In this document: positions 15,738-23,839 of the stretch, in pieces
Numbering within the stretch: position 1 is the first letter of the stretch
Layout: every line of letters starts with the position of its first letter
Source of the DNA: Microbispora sp. H13382
GTDB lineage: Bacteria > Actinomycetota > Actinomycetes > Streptosporangiales > Streptosporangiaceae
Direction of reading: 5' to 3'
Length of the DNA: 64,000 bases
Assembly (NCBI RefSeq): GCF_014161445.1
Contig: NZ_JABBXA010000004.1
Coordinates: 368,075 to 432,074 of the forward strand
The notes under the pieces: generated by a model
The model's input: only the letters and a program-made list of their open reading frames with translations
What the model was told of the DNA's origin: nothing
The model's database searches: none
Program-made: the position numbers and the translations under genes

Positions 15738-15962
15738 ATGGGGCGGACCGTGCGGCTGACCGCGACCGTCACTTCGGGGGACGGTGGCCTGTACTGCGCG
15801 CGGTGCGTCCAGGTCGAGATGGCCTGCGAAGGGCGCACGGTCGACGAGGCGCTGGATCGGCTCCGCCGGGCCCTGGAACATCACTTCACGCATCGGCCGG
15901 CGCCGCACCCGCCCCCGAACCCGCCGATCGTGGTGCCGATCGACGTCAGGCTGCCGGACTGA
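15738..15962 (+). CDS. HicB-like antitoxin-fold protein, no toxin partner
   Basis: 74 residues with the HicB-type beta-beta-beta-alpha core: VRLTATVTSGDGGLYCARCVQVEMACEG followed by TVDEALDRLRRALEHHF. A Pro-rich stretch (PAPHPPPNPP) and a final beta strand (VVPIDVRLPD) complete it. HicB proteins neutralise the HicA RNase, but no HicA (about 60 residues, dsRBD-like) is encoded on either side, and there is no C-terminal DNA-binding domain. It may be an orphan with another role. Its stop codon is duplicated in a 14-bp tandem repeat (15956-15983). Confidence 0.7.
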   Translation: MGRTVRLTATVTSGDGGLYCARCVQVEMACEGRTVDEALDRLRRALEHHFTHRPAPHPPPNPPIVVPIDVRLPD

Positions 15963-15983
15963 GCCTGCTGGACTGAGCTTGCC
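15956..15983 (+). repeat. Imperfect 14-bp tandem repeat spanning the HicB-like stop
   Basis: GGACTGAGCCTGCT (15956-15969) is followed directly by GGACTGAGCTTGCC (15970-15983), 12 of 14 bases identical. The stop TGA (15960-15962) is in the first copy. Confidence 0.8.
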
Positions 15984-16105
15984 GGGTCGCGCCTGCCCGG
16001 CTGGGCCTTCCGCGCTCCTCGGGGCTCACCGCACACCAGGCTCAGCGCGGCGCGCGCTTGCGGGTGCGATGGGATCTTTGCGGGTGAAGCGCCCGATCAT
16101 CATGC

Positions 16106-16196
16106 TTGACCGGACATTGGTCGTCGGATGCGTGATCACTCCCCGGTGCGGCCCTTACCGTCGTGCTCGTACCATCCATGACCTCGGGGGAGTCTC
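16106..16196 (+). promoter_or_regulatory. Conserved leader of secreted paralogue 1
   Basis: This 91-nt stretch before the ATG at 16197 aligns with 17970-18063 before the second paralogue. Shared blocks in order are TTGACCGGACA, CGTGATC, CTTACC, TCGT, GTACC, TCCA and TCGGGGGA, followed by TCTCATG. TTGACC resembles a -35 element. The conservation far exceeds that of a ribosome binding site and implies common regulation or a recent duplication. Confidence 0.7.
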
Positions 16197-16805
16197 ATGC
16201 CTCTCTGCACAGCCGCTGTGCTGGCCGCCGCCCTGCTGTCGGGGCCGGCCGCCGTGCCGCCGGACCCGGCCCCGCCCGGAACGAGGGCCACCACAGACAA
16301 GAACAACGCCACGACGCCGTCCACGGGCCGGCCGCAACTCGCGTCGCTGCCCGGAATGGCGCCCCAGGCCGGGGAGTTTCCGTTCCCCATCCCCCAGGCG
16401 CCGCCATGGATGGCTCCCAGCGGGACGGACGGCAGGCGGAACGACACGGGCGCCGCTCCTGAATCGCCGGCCGCTCCGAGCTCGACCGGAGCCTCCGGAA
16501 CGGACGCCGGAAGTCCCGCCCAGACGTCGGGCGACAGGGCGGCCGGAGGGGAGAACACGACCAAGTTCGTTCCGGTGATCGATCCCACGACACGCGACGT
16601 CTTCATCCAGCCCGTCCTCGCTCCCGGCGAGGCGCCGAAGCCGTTCACCTTCCGCCCCGTGCAGGGGGTCCAGAACACCAAGTCCTACCCGATGCCCAGG
16701 GGACAGCAGAAGACGGCGCAGCAGAAGGCGCCGCGCCACAAGACGGTCACCCGCCCCGGTCGGCACCAGTCGCCGCGGCTGGTGACCCCGCCCCGGACGG
16801 CCTGA
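16197..16805 (+). CDS. Secreted Pro/Ala-rich disordered protein, paralogue 1
   Basis: 202 residues. The N-terminus (MPLCTA, then VLAAALLSGPA) is a short hydrophobic signal-like segment that lacks the usual basic residues; cleavage is likely around residue 18-20. The rest is predicted disordered and rich in Pro, Ala, Thr and Gly, with a motif DVFIQPVL near residue 139 and a very basic C-terminus (KTAQQKAPRHKTVTRPGRH). The start peptide, leader and DVF(I/L)xP motif recur in the gene at 18064. No known domain is recognised. The basic tail could hold it to anionic wall polymers; that is inference. Confidence 0.75.
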   Translation: MPLCTAAVLAAALLSGPAAVPPDPAPPGTRATTDKNNATTPSTGRPQLASLPGMAPQAGEFPFPIPQAPPWMAPSGTDGRRNDTGAAPESPAAPSSTGASGTDAGSPAQTSGDRAAGGENTTKFVPVIDPTTRDVFIQPVLAPGEAPKPFTFRPVQGVQNTKSYPMPRGQQKTAQQKAPRHKTVTRPGRHQSPRLVTPPRTA

Positions 16806-16839
16806 CGGAAGAGGCCCGTGTGAGCGGCCCGTCTGATCG

Positions 16840-16874
16840 GCCCGCCACACCGGTGCTGAGCCGGTGTGGCGGGC
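16840..16874 (+). terminator. Strong hairpin after paralogue 1
   Basis: GCCCGCCACACCGG and its perfect complement CCGGTGTGGCGGGC form a 14-bp stem with a 7-nt loop 35 bases after the stop codon, followed by CTCTTCC. Confidence 0.8.
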
Positions 16875-17042
16875 TCTTCCGGTGTCGCCGTCCGCAGGGG
16901 TCGGTAGGCGCGGGCGGTCGTGCGGGTGGCACGCCGCGCCCCGCGTCCGGTCCCGGGACCGATCGGTGCGTTCGCTCCGTGTCCCGTCACGCACCCGACC
17001 GCCACCCAGCAACGACCTTTCCACGACTAAGGAAGCACGATC

Positions 17043-17705
17043 ATGAATACCCGTCTGCTCGCCCTTGCCGCCCTGACCGCGGCGCTCTCGATGTCCGCGG
17101 CCTGCGGCAGTCAGGGCGGCAATTCCGCGGCTCCGGTCGCGGCCAACGAGACCGCCACGGACATGACCACCGAGACTCCCAGCGCGGAGGCGAGTGAGAG
17201 CGTCACCCCGTCCCCGTCGGCGTCACCGGCGGTATCCGGGACGCCCGTCGGCGCGGGCTGCTCCTCGCTGCCGGCCTCGGGCAAGGGCAGTCCCGCCGAA
17301 CTGGCCAAGGTGCCGGTCGGCACCGCGCTCGCCGACATCCCGTCGTTGTCCACGCTGGCGCGTGTGGTGAAGAAGGCCGGACTGGCCGAGACGCTCAACT
17401 CCGCCCAGGACATCACGGTGTTCGCGCCCACGAACGACGCGTTCAGCAAGATCCCCAAGAGCCAGCTCGACCAGATGATGTCGAACCGCAAGTCGCTCAG
17501 GGGACTGCTGGCCTACCACGTGGTGAAGGGACGCAAGGCGCCGGCGGACATGCACGGCGAGCTGACCTCCCTCGAGGGCCGCAAGCTCACGGTCTCCGGG
17601 TCCGACTCCAGCCTCAAGGTCAACGACGCCGCGGTGACCTGCGGGAACATCGCGACGAGCAACGCCACCGTCTACACGGTCGACAAGGTCCTCATGCCGA
17701 GGTGA
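17043..17705 (+). CDS. Fasciclin-domain lipoprotein
   Basis: 220 residues. Residues 1-20 form a lipoprotein signal peptide ending in SMSAAC, with Cys21 the lipidated residue. A Thr/Ser/Pro-rich spacer (about 22-75) is followed by one FAS1 domain (about 85-218). The H1-type motif is ITVFAPTNDAFSKIP and the H2-type region is LLAYHVVKGR, ending in ATVYTVDKVLMPR. FAS1 domains mediate adhesion or surface binding, and mycobacterial MPT70/MPT83 are relatives. GGAAG lies before the ATG. It is flanked by two disordered secreted paralogues, each unit with its own terminator. Confidence 0.9.
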   Translation: MNTRLLALAALTAALSMSAACGSQGGNSAAPVAANETATDMTTETPSAEASESVTPSPSASPAVSGTPVGAGCSSLPASGKGSPAELAKVPVGTALADIPSLSTLARVVKKAGLAETLNSAQDITVFAPTNDAFSKIPKSQLDQMMSNRKSLRGLLAYHVVKGRKAPADMHGELTSLEGRKLTVSGSDSSLKVNDAAVTCGNIATSNATVYTVDKVLMPR

Positions 17706-17732
17706 CCGTACGTCGCTCCGCGACAGTCTTGT

Positions 17733-17761
17733 GGGGGTGAGCCGCACCGCGGCTCACCCCC
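17733..17761 (+). terminator. Perfect 13-bp terminator hairpin after the fasciclin gene
   Basis: GGGGGTGAGCCGC (17733-17745) pairs exactly with GCGGCTCACCCCC (17749-17761) around a 3-nt loop, 27 bases after the stop. Confidence 0.85.
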
Positions 17762-17969
17762 GTTCCGTTTACGGGGCCGTTCTGCGGCCTCGCCAATGGA
17801 GGCGGTTCGTCCGGAATCCCGCGCGAATTCCGCGGGCCGTGCGACGGACATACGGTCTTATTTCACGTTTTATCGTCGCTGGCCATGGTGATTCGGCTCG
17901 GTGCGTTTCCGGAGCCGGCGAGTAGTGCGTGACCTGCGGCCTATGTCCTGAAGCGGCTGATCCTCTTAT
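17762..17969. other. Lower-GC non-coding spacer
   Basis: With the terminator and the leader on either side this completes a 358-bp gene-free stretch. It is less GC-rich than its surroundings (for example TTATTTCACGTTTTATCG near 17859). I see no gene or clear regulatory site in it. Confidence 0.4.
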
Positions 17970-18063
17970 TTGACCGGACACTGAGCCTCGGGTCCGTGAT
18001 CGCCCGGCATCGTGCGCTTACCTTCGTTCTTGTACCGTCCACCAGATTTCGGGGGAAATTCTC
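17970..18063 (+). promoter_or_regulatory. Conserved leader of secreted paralogue 2
   Basis: TTGACCGGACA opens this 94-nt stretch, and the blocks CGTGATC, CTTACC, TCGT, GTACC, TCCA and TCGGGGGA follow at nearly the same spacing as in 16106-16196. Confidence 0.7.
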
Positions 18064-18795
18064 ATGCCTCTATGTACTGCCGTACTCGCCGCCGCTCTCC
18101 TTTCGGGTCCCGCGGGTGCGCCCGCCGACCCGGCTCCGCTGTCCGCCAAGGAGCCGATGTCACCCGGCAAGCAGATCGCCGCGCTGGCGATGAACAACCC
18201 GGAGGAGCCCGGCTTCGTCGCGTCGAAGGCCCTGGACATCCTGGACAAGGGCGCGAAGGTCGGCCCGTTCATGGCGGCCGACGACGAGGCCGAGAACCGG
18301 GCGAACGGCCCGGCGGCGAACGGCCGTCCCGCCAACCGGCCGGCGGCCGGTGAGCAGGCGAACGCCGGTGCGGGCGCCGGGGCCCAGCGGGGCGACGGCC
18401 CGACCGGCGCCGGGCCGAACATCCCGATGATCAGCCGGCCGGGCAACCAGGCGAACGGCACGCAGCCGGCCAACGGCTCCATGTTCACGATGCCCGCCAC
18501 CGGCAGGAACAACAGCAACGGCGGCGGCGCGCCTCAGGACGTCTTCCTGCACCCCACGTCCAATCAGCCGACGTACTCCAAGATGTCCGGCAACGACTTC
18601 ACCCGTAAGCCGTCGAGTCGGCAGACCGACGACGAGGACGCCGGCGCCTGGGTGCGGGAGATGCAGGGCTGGGGCATGCAGAAGCCGGGCAAGGCGAAGG
18701 CCGCCAAGTCCCAGGCCAAGCCCAAGGCCCAGCCCAAGGCCCAGTCCAAGGCGCCCGTCTCCGACGACTTCTGGAACATGCCGGGCTGGGACTGA
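18064..18795 (+). CDS. Secreted disordered protein, paralogue 2
   Basis: 243 residues. It opens with MPLCTA then VLAAALLSGPA, nearly identical to the protein at 16197, and the first codons are unusually AT-rich for the region (CTATGTACT). The mature part is disordered and rich in Asn, Ala and Gly (NGPAANGRPANRPAAG), with DVFLHPTS matching DVFIQPVL of paralogue 1. Near the C-terminus a Lys-Ala-Gln-Pro repeat (AKPKAQPKAQSKA) precedes an acidic aromatic end, DDFWNMPGWD. No catalytic domain is recognised. Together with paralogue 1 and the fasciclin lipoprotein it probably acts at the cell surface. Confidence 0.75.
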   Translation: MPLCTAVLAAALLSGPAGAPADPAPLSAKEPMSPGKQIAALAMNNPEEPGFVASKALDILDKGAKVGPFMAADDEAENRANGPAANGRPANRPAAGEQANAGAGAGAQRGDGPTGAGPNIPMISRPGNQANGTQPANGSMFTMPATGRNNSNGGGAPQDVFLHPTSNQPTYSKMSGNDFTRKPSSRQTDDEDAGAWVREMQGWGMQKPGKAKAAKSQAKPKAQPKAQSKAPVSDDFWNMPGWD

Positions 18796-18834
18796 GCGCC
18801 CGCGCCGTCGTGAGGCGGGGCGGTGACCCGACGG

Positions 18835-18861
18835 AGGGGTGAGCCGGACCGGCTCACCCCT
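18835..18861. terminator. Bidirectional hairpin between convergent genes
   Basis: AGGGGTGAGCCGG-A-CCGGCTCACCCCT is a perfect dyad (13-bp arms; a few central bases must stay unpaired) touching the stop codon of the leftward small gene and following paralogue 2. Confidence 0.75.
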
Positions 18862-19061
18862 CACCCGTGTGCGCGGGCCCTGGCGGCCCGGCGCAGGTCG
18901 ACGACCTCCACCAGATCGGCGAGATCGAGGTGGCCCGCCACCTCCTCGACGGAGGCGCAGTAGCCCACGTGGTAGCCCAGGTGACGGACGCGCAGCAGCC
19001 GGCGGCCCTCGATGACGACCAGGTCCACCTCGTGCCCTTCCGAACTCACCCACCTGCGCAC
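18861..19061 (-). CDS. Unrecognised 66-residue protein
   Basis: The frame reads VRRWVSSEGHEVDLVV at its start and continues IEGRRLLRVRHLGYHVGYCASVEEVAGHLDLADLVEVVDL, ending in RAARARAHG. I do not recognise a family. The VEEVAGHLDLADLVEV helix and short strands suggest a small compact alpha/beta protein. The GTG at 19061 is preferred to the longer frame (to 19151) because a TACTGT hexamer ends 8 nt before it and no Shine-Dalgarno exists, as for a leaderless mRNA. It is divergent from the glycosidase gene at 19220. Confidence 0.55.
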   Translation of the reverse strand: MRRWVSSEGHEVDLVVIEGRRLLRVRHLGYHVGYCASVEEVAGHLDLADLVEVVDLRRAARARAHG

Positions 19062-19074
19062 GGGGGGAACAGTA
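19062..19074 (-). promoter_or_regulatory. Candidate -10 element for a leaderless mRNA
   Basis: On the minus strand TACTGT (complement of 19069-19074) is followed by 7 nt and then the GTG at 19061. No good -35 hexamer is seen. Confidence 0.4.
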
Positions 19075-19219
19075 GGCAACGACGGGTCATGGGCCGGTAA
19101 AGCGGCCCTGGTCGAGCCGGCATGCCGACCAACACGGACATAAGACTGCACGTGCGGGCTCGGTCTCCGGGTATGAGGGCAACCGTCGGGGATCGGGGGA
19201 CCGGGCCGGGGTGATCGGC

Positions 19220-21376
19220 ATGACGAGCGGATGGACGTTCGAGGGACAGCCCAGCGCCATCGGCGGGGGCGCCATGACGCTCGTGGCCGGGGGATCGTTC
19301 TGCGTCTCGGCCCGCAACGGCGACATCCTGCCCGGGTCGGCGCAGGGGATCTACTACGCCGACACCCGGCTGCTGTCCCAGTGGGAGCTGCGCGTCGACG
19401 ACGGCCCGGTCGAGGAGCTCCAGGTCCTCGCGGGCGAGCCGTACCACGCGACCTTCGTCGGCCGGGCGGCGCCCCGGCCGGGGCAGGCGGAGAGCACGCT
19501 GCTGATCGTGCGCGACCGGTACGTGGGCGGTGGGCTGTCGGAGGACGTCACCATCCGCAACATGTCCCACGAGCCGGCCGGCTGCATGGTGACCCTGCAC
19601 ATCGGCTCCGACGTGTGCGACCTGTTCGAGGTGAAGACCCACCGGGTGCACTGGGTGGCCGACGTGACCACTGTGGCGGAGGAACGGTCGCTGCGCATGT
19701 TCTCGGTCAGCAAGGCCAGGGGGGTGCGGGTGGCGGCCAAGGCCGACGGCACCCCGGTGATGCCGGTGGTCAACCCTCGCCTGCTCATCTTCCGCGTGGT
19801 GGTGCCGCCGCGCGGCGAATGGACGACCTGCGTCAAGGCCAACCCGATCATCGACGGGGTCGAGACCGAGCCGTGGTACTCCGAGAAGCGGCTGTCGCCC
19901 GCGCTGGCGCAGCGGGCGGGACAGCTGTTCGAGTGGGACAAGCGCTTGCCCAAGGTCACGGTGACCAACACCGCTCTGGCGGGAATCCTGCGCCAGTCGC
20001 ACGACGACCTCGGCGCGCTGCGGCTCTTCGATCCCGAGCATCCCGAGCTGCCGCCCACCGTCGCGGCGGGGGCGCCCTGGTTCATGACGCTGTTCGGCCG
20101 CGACTCGCTGCTCACCTCCTGGATGGCCCTGCCGCTCGACCCCGAACTGGCGCACGGCACGCTGGGCCGGCTTGCCGCCCTGCAGGGCACCAAGGTCGAC
20201 CCGCTGACCGAGGAGGAGCCCGGCAAGATCATGCATGAGCTGCGCTACGGCGCCCGGCAGGACGACACGTCGGCCGGCGGGCACGCCTACTACGGCTCGG
20301 TCGACGCCAGCCCGCTGTTCGTCATCCTCCTCGGCGAGCTGCGCCGCTGGGGCCTGCACCGGGCGGCGGTGGAGCGGCTGCTCCCGCACGCCGACGCCGC
20401 GCTGGAGTGGATCGAGCGGTACGGCATGCGTGACGGGTTCCTGTGGTACCAGCGCAAGACCGACCAGGGCCTGCTCAACCAGGGCTGGAAGGACTCCTTC
20501 GACGGCATCAACTTCGCCGACGGCACGATAGCCCGGCCGCCCATCGCCCTGGCCGAGGTGCAGGGATACGTCTACGCCGCCTGCATCGCCCGCCACTACT
20601 TCGCCCAGGAGGCGGGCGACACCGAGACCGAGCGGCGCTACCGGGAGCGGGCAGCCGCGCTGCGCGCCCGGTTCAACGAACGGTTCTGGCTGCCCCACCG
20701 CGGCTACTTCGCCATCGGGCTCGACCACGAGGGCCGCCCGATCGACGCGTGCGCTTCGAACATGGGCCACTGCCTGTGGTCGGGGATCGTCGACCGCGAC
20801 AAGGCCGCCGCCGTGGCCGAGCACCTGCTGTCACCCCGGATGTTCACCGGCTTCGGCATCCGCACCCTCGCCTCCGACATGGGCAGCTACAACCCGATGA
20901 GCTATCACAACGGGTCCGTCTGGCCCCACGACAGCGCGCTCGTCGCGGCCGGGCTCATGCGCTACGGATTCGTGGACGGGGCCCAGCGCGTCGCCACCGG
21001 CCTGCTCGACGCCGCCCGGGCCTTCGGCGACCGGTTGCCCGAGCTCTTCTGCGGGTTCGACCGGGGGGAGTTCGACGTGCCGGTGCCGTACCCGACCTCG
21101 TGCTCGCCGCAGGCCTGGGCCTCGGCCACCCCGATCCAGCTCGTACGGCTCCTGCTGCGCATCGACCCGTGGGTGCCGTACGGCAAGGTGTGGATCGCGC
21201 CGGCGCTGCCGGAGGGGTTCGGGGACCTGCGCATCTCCGGAATGCCGCTGGCGGGTACGCGGGTCGACCTGGAGGCCAGGGAGGGCAGCGGCGCGGTGCA
21301 CGTGTGCGGCCTGCCCGAGGGGGTGCGCCTCATCCCGGAGCCGCGCCCGGCGGGGACGTCCGGCGCCCGCTCCTGA
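19220..21376 (+). CDS. Glycogen-debranching-type glycoside hydrolase (amylo-alpha-1,6-glucosidase family)
   Basis: 718 residues. The N-terminal part (about 20-205) is the glycogen-debranching N-terminal domain (GSFCVSARNGDI, GIYYADTRLLSQWELRVD). From about residue 270 an (alpha/alpha)6 barrel follows, with PWFMTLFGRDSLLTSWMAL, QGWKDSFDGINF and NGSVWPHDSALVAAGL, where the acidic residues of the barrel active site sit. Relatives act on alpha-glucans, rhamnosides or trehalose-type oligosaccharides, so the exact substrate is open. No signal peptide. The ATG at 19220 has GGGGTG at 6-nt spacing; the GTG at 19211 is an alternative. The gene stands alone. Confidence 0.82.
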   Translation: MTSGWTFEGQPSAIGGGAMTLVAGGSFCVSARNGDILPGSAQGIYYADTRLLSQWELRVDDGPVEELQVLAGEPYHATFVGRAAPRPGQAESTLLIVRDRYVGGGLSEDVTIRNMSHEPAGCMVTLHIGSDVCDLFEVKTHRVHWVADVTTVAEERSLRMFSVSKARGVRVAAKADGTPVMPVVNPRLLIFRVVVPPRGEWTTCVKANPIIDGVETEPWYSEKRLSPALAQRAGQLFEWDKRLPKVTVTNTALAGILRQSHDDLGALRLFDPEHPELPPTVAAGAPWFMTLFGRDSLLTSWMALPLDPELAHGTLGRLAALQGTKVDPLTEEEPGKIMHELRYGARQDDTSAGGHAYYGSVDASPLFVILLGELRRWGLHRAAVERLLPHADAALEWIERYGMRDGFLWYQRKTDQGLLNQGWKDSFDGINFADGTIARPPIALAEVQGYVYAACIARHYFAQEAGDTETERRYRERAAALRARFNERFWLPHRGYFAIGLDHEGRPIDACASNMGHCLWSGIVDRDKAAAVAEHLLSPRMFTGFGIRTLASDMGSYNPMSYHNGSVWPHDSALVAAGLMRYGFVDGAQRVATGLLDAARAFGDRLPELFCGFDRGEFDVPVPYPTSCSPQAWASATPIQLVRLLLRIDPWVPYGKVWIAPALPEGFGDLRISGMPLAGTRVDLEAREGSGAVHVCGLPEGVRLIPEPRPAGTSGARS

Positions 21377-21426
21377 CCCCCGGCCGCCCCGGGCCGGCCG
21401 CCGATCGATCGGGGCATAGTGGAGCC

Positions 21427-21891
21427 ATGGCCGAGGATCTCAACTATTACTCGACGCTCATCGCGGTCGCCGACGACTGCCCGGTGGACGCCGCGGAGGT
21501 GCCCAAGCCCAGGGGCGGCAGGCCCACCGTCGCCGTCCTGCAGTACGAACTGATCTCCGGCGCGCCGTACGGCCTGACGCAGGAGGACGTGCTGTTCGAG
21601 ACCTGGCTGCGCCGGCAGGATCCGCCGCCGGAGGACCTGTCCGAACAGCGGCGCGCGGAACTCAGGAAGGAGTTCTTCTCCCGTTCCCAGGCCTGCCTGC
21701 GGGCCTCGCCCCTGCCCAAGAAGCACGGCTGGGGGCTGCTGTTCGACCGGGACGGCCGGATCGCGCTGTGCCCGATGGAGTCGGAGGAGTACCGGCGCCT
21801 GGTGGAGGGCCGGGCCGGCGGCCCGGGAGACAGCGATACGGGTGACGGCGGCGTGCGCGTGCTCAAGGCGATGCGCTCGCGCCGCTCCTGA
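21427..21891 (+). CDS. DUF6157 family protein
   Basis: 154 residues. Starts MAEDLNYYSTLIAVADDCP and contains GRPTVAVLQYELI, YGLTQEDVLFETWLRR and the late KKHGWGLLFDRDGRIAL, which I recognise as DUF6157, a widespread small cytoplasmic family of unknown function. Only a GGAG at 2-nt spacing precedes the ATG, while CATAGT ends 6 nt before it, so a leaderless mRNA is more plausible than Shine-Dalgarno initiation. The residues after VEGR are a variable, disordered tail. Confidence 0.8.
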   Translation: MAEDLNYYSTLIAVADDCPVDAAEVPKPRGGRPTVAVLQYELISGAPYGLTQEDVLFETWLRRQDPPPEDLSEQRRAELRKEFFSRSQACLRASPLPKKHGWGLLFDRDGRIALCPMESEEYRRLVEGRAGGPGDSDTGDGGVRVLKAMRSRRS

Positions 21892-21961
21892 CGCCGTCCG
21901 TCCCCACGGGCGGGCCGCGCGGGTTTGCCGGGACCGGCCGGGGGTACGCCCGGTTGTTCCG

Positions 21962-22024
21962 CAGAGGTCGGCAGAGTCGGCAAAGGTCAGCAAAGGTCGG
22001 CAGGCAAAGGTCGGCAAAGGTCGG
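21962..22024 (+). repeat. Degenerate decamer array
   Basis: Six units of CARAGGTCRG (one of 9 nt) run from 21962 to 22024, interrupted by a 4-nt CAGG at 22001-22004. Three units are exactly CAAAGGTCGG. The array lies in the leader of the hydrolase gene at 22083. Confidence 0.85.
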
Positions 22025-22082
22025 CGGAGTTCATTGGAGTTCAGCGCGGTTCAGCCGGGCGCGGCCGGGGAGGGCGGGCGTC

Positions 22083-22751
22083 ATGAGCGGAGTCGAACTC
22101 AGCGTGCGGATCCCCGTCGGCGGGGTCGTGCTCGACGCGGACGTCGTGGTTCCCGGGGAGGCCAGGGGGGCGGTGCTGTTCGCCCACGGCAGCGGCAGCG
22201 GCCGGCACAGCCCGCGCAACCGCTACGTCGCGGGGGAGCTGCAGCGGGCCGGACTGGCCACCGTCCTGGCCGACCTGCTCACAGTGGAGGAGGAGCGCGC
22301 CGACGCCGTCACCGGCCACCTCCGCTTCGACATCGGCCTGCTGGCGGAAAGGGTGGGCGGGCTGGCCGACCGGCTGCCCGGGGACGAGGGCGTCGGCGGC
22401 CTGCCCGTCGGGCTGTTCGGCGCGAGCACGGGCGCCGCCGCCGCGCTCGTCGCCGCGGCGGCGCGGCCCGGCGGCGTCGGGGCGGTGGTGTCCAGGGGCG
22501 GCAGGCCCGACCTCGCGGGGGACGCGCTCCGCTCGGTGCGCCAGCCGACGCTGCTGATCGTGGGGGAGCGCGACTCCGTCGTCCTCGACCTCAACAGGAC
22601 GGCGATGCGGGCGATCACCGCGCCGGTGGAGCTGGAGATCGTGCCCAGGGCCACGCATCTGTTCGAGGAGCCGGGCGCCCTGGAGACGGTGGCGCGGCTC
22701 GCCCGCGACTGGTTCCTGCGCCACCTTGCGGGTGGAGCGCCCCCCGCCTGA
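22083..22751 (+). CDS. Alpha/beta hydrolase (dienelactone-hydrolase-like)
   Basis: 222 residues. VLFAHGSGSGRHSPRNRYVAGEL provides the oxyanion-hole region, FGASTGAAAAL the nucleophile elbow with Ser, LIVGERDSVV the acid and ATHLFEEPG the catalytic His, so the triad is complete. Members often sit beside phosphoribosyltransferase domains, but none is present here. The ATG at 22083 has GGAGGG nearby; the in-frame extension to 21954 would translate a decamer repeat array and is rejected. The aldo/keto reductase gene follows 24 bp downstream, apparently with its own promoter. Confidence 0.8.
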   Translation: MSGVELSVRIPVGGVVLDADVVVPGEARGAVLFAHGSGSGRHSPRNRYVAGELQRAGLATVLADLLTVEEERADAVTGHLRFDIGLLAERVGGLADRLPGDEGVGGLPVGLFGASTGAAAALVAAAARPGGVGAVVSRGGRPDLAGDALRSVRQPTLLIVGERDSVVLDLNRTAMRAITAPVELEIVPRATHLFEEPGALETVARLARDWFLRHLAGGAPPA

Positions 22752-22775
22752 GCTGCCCCGCTACGATCTGACCTC

Positions 22776-23753
22776 ATGGAACAGCGCGTGTTGGGCAGGA
22801 CGGGCAGGCAGGTTGGCGTCGTCGGGCTGGGAGCCTGGCAGCTCGGGGCCGACTGGGGCGAGGTGAGCGAGGCGGACGCCCTGGCCACGCTCAACGCCGC
22901 GGTCGACGCCGGGACCACCTTCATCGACACGGCCGACGTTTACGGCGACGGCCGCAGCGAGAAGATCATCGGGAAGCTGCTGAAGGAGCGGTCCGGCCTG
23001 ACCGTGGCCACGAAGATGGGCCGCAGGGTGCAGCAGACGCCCGACGTCTACACCCTCGACAACTTCCGCGCCTGGACCGACCGATCCCGGGCCAACCTGG
23101 GCGTCGACACGCTCGACCTGGTGCAGCTCCACTGCCCGCCGAGCGCCGTCTTCGACACCGACGAGGTCTTCGACGCGCTCGACACGCTGGTCTCCGAGGG
23201 CCGCGTCGCTGCGTACGGCGTGAGCGTGGAGACGGTGACCGAGGCCCTGACCGCGATCGCGCGGCCCGGCGTGGCCACCGTGCAGATCATTCTCAACGCC
23301 TTCCGGCTGAAGCCGCTGGACGAGGTCCTGCCCGCCGCGGAGAAGGCCGGTGTGGGCATCATCGCCCGGGTTCCGCTGGCCAGCGGCCTGCTGTCGGGCA
23401 AGTACGGCCCGCAGACGGTCTTCTCCGAGGACGACCACCGCAACTTCAACCGTCAGGGCGAGGCGTTCGACGTCGGCGAGACCTTCTCCGGCATCGAGTA
23501 CGGCGTGGGCCTCCAGGCCGTCGACCGGCTGCGCGGCCTCGTGCCCGAGGGCATGACGATGGCGCAGTTCGCACTGCGCTGGATCATCGACCAGCCCGGG
23601 GTCAGCGTCGTGATCCCCGGCGCCCGCAACCCCGGCCAGGCCGAGGCGAACGCGGCGGCGGCGCGGTTCCCGGCGCTGCCGGCCGAGACGCACGACACGG
23701 TCCGCGAGGTCTACGACGACCTGATCCGCCCGCAGGTGCACCACCGCTGGTGA
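22776..23753 (+). CDS. Aldo/keto reductase
   Basis: 325 residues of the AKR superfamily TIM barrel. The catalytic tetrad can be read as Asp in FIDTADVYGDG with Tyr a few residues on, Lys in VATKMGRR, and His in LVQLHCPP. NADPH-binding residues lie in the C-terminal VVIPGARNPGQAEAN. It should reduce an aldehyde or ketone, with unknown substrate. TACGAT (22762-22767) ends 8 nt before the ATG and no Shine-Dalgarno is present, which points to a leaderless transcript. Confidence 0.88.
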   Translation: MEQRVLGRTGRQVGVVGLGAWQLGADWGEVSEADALATLNAAVDAGTTFIDTADVYGDGRSEKIIGKLLKERSGLTVATKMGRRVQQTPDVYTLDNFRAWTDRSRANLGVDTLDLVQLHCPPSAVFDTDEVFDALDTLVSEGRVAAYGVSVETVTEALTAIARPGVATVQIILNAFRLKPLDEVLPAAEKAGVGIIARVPLASGLLSGKYGPQTVFSEDDHRNFNRQGEAFDVGETFSGIEYGVGLQAVDRLRGLVPEGMTMAQFALRWIIDQPGVSVVIPGARNPGQAEANAAAARFPALPAETHDTVREVYDDLIRPQVHHRW

Positions 23754-23839
23754 CCCCGCCGTCGCGGCGTGCCCGCGGCGGATGAGTCCCGCGTGGGCCG
23801 GGGGCATCCGATCAGGGGGATCCGCTCGAATCACCCTGT

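Noticed and set aside
16106-16121. IclR operator in front of secreted paralogue 1 (CGGACATTGGTC resembles CGGACATCGGTCCG)
   Set aside because: The dyad is not preserved, and the second paralogue's leader (CGGACACTGAGCC) diverges further, so the likeness is probably chance.
21962-22024. CRISPR-like array
   Set aside because: Units are 10 bp, contiguous and without spacers; no cas genes nearby.
21954-22082. Longer N-terminus for the alpha/beta hydrolase
   Set aside because: It would translate the decamer repeat into a basic repetitive peptide unlike the family, and there is a ribosome binding site for the ATG at 22083.
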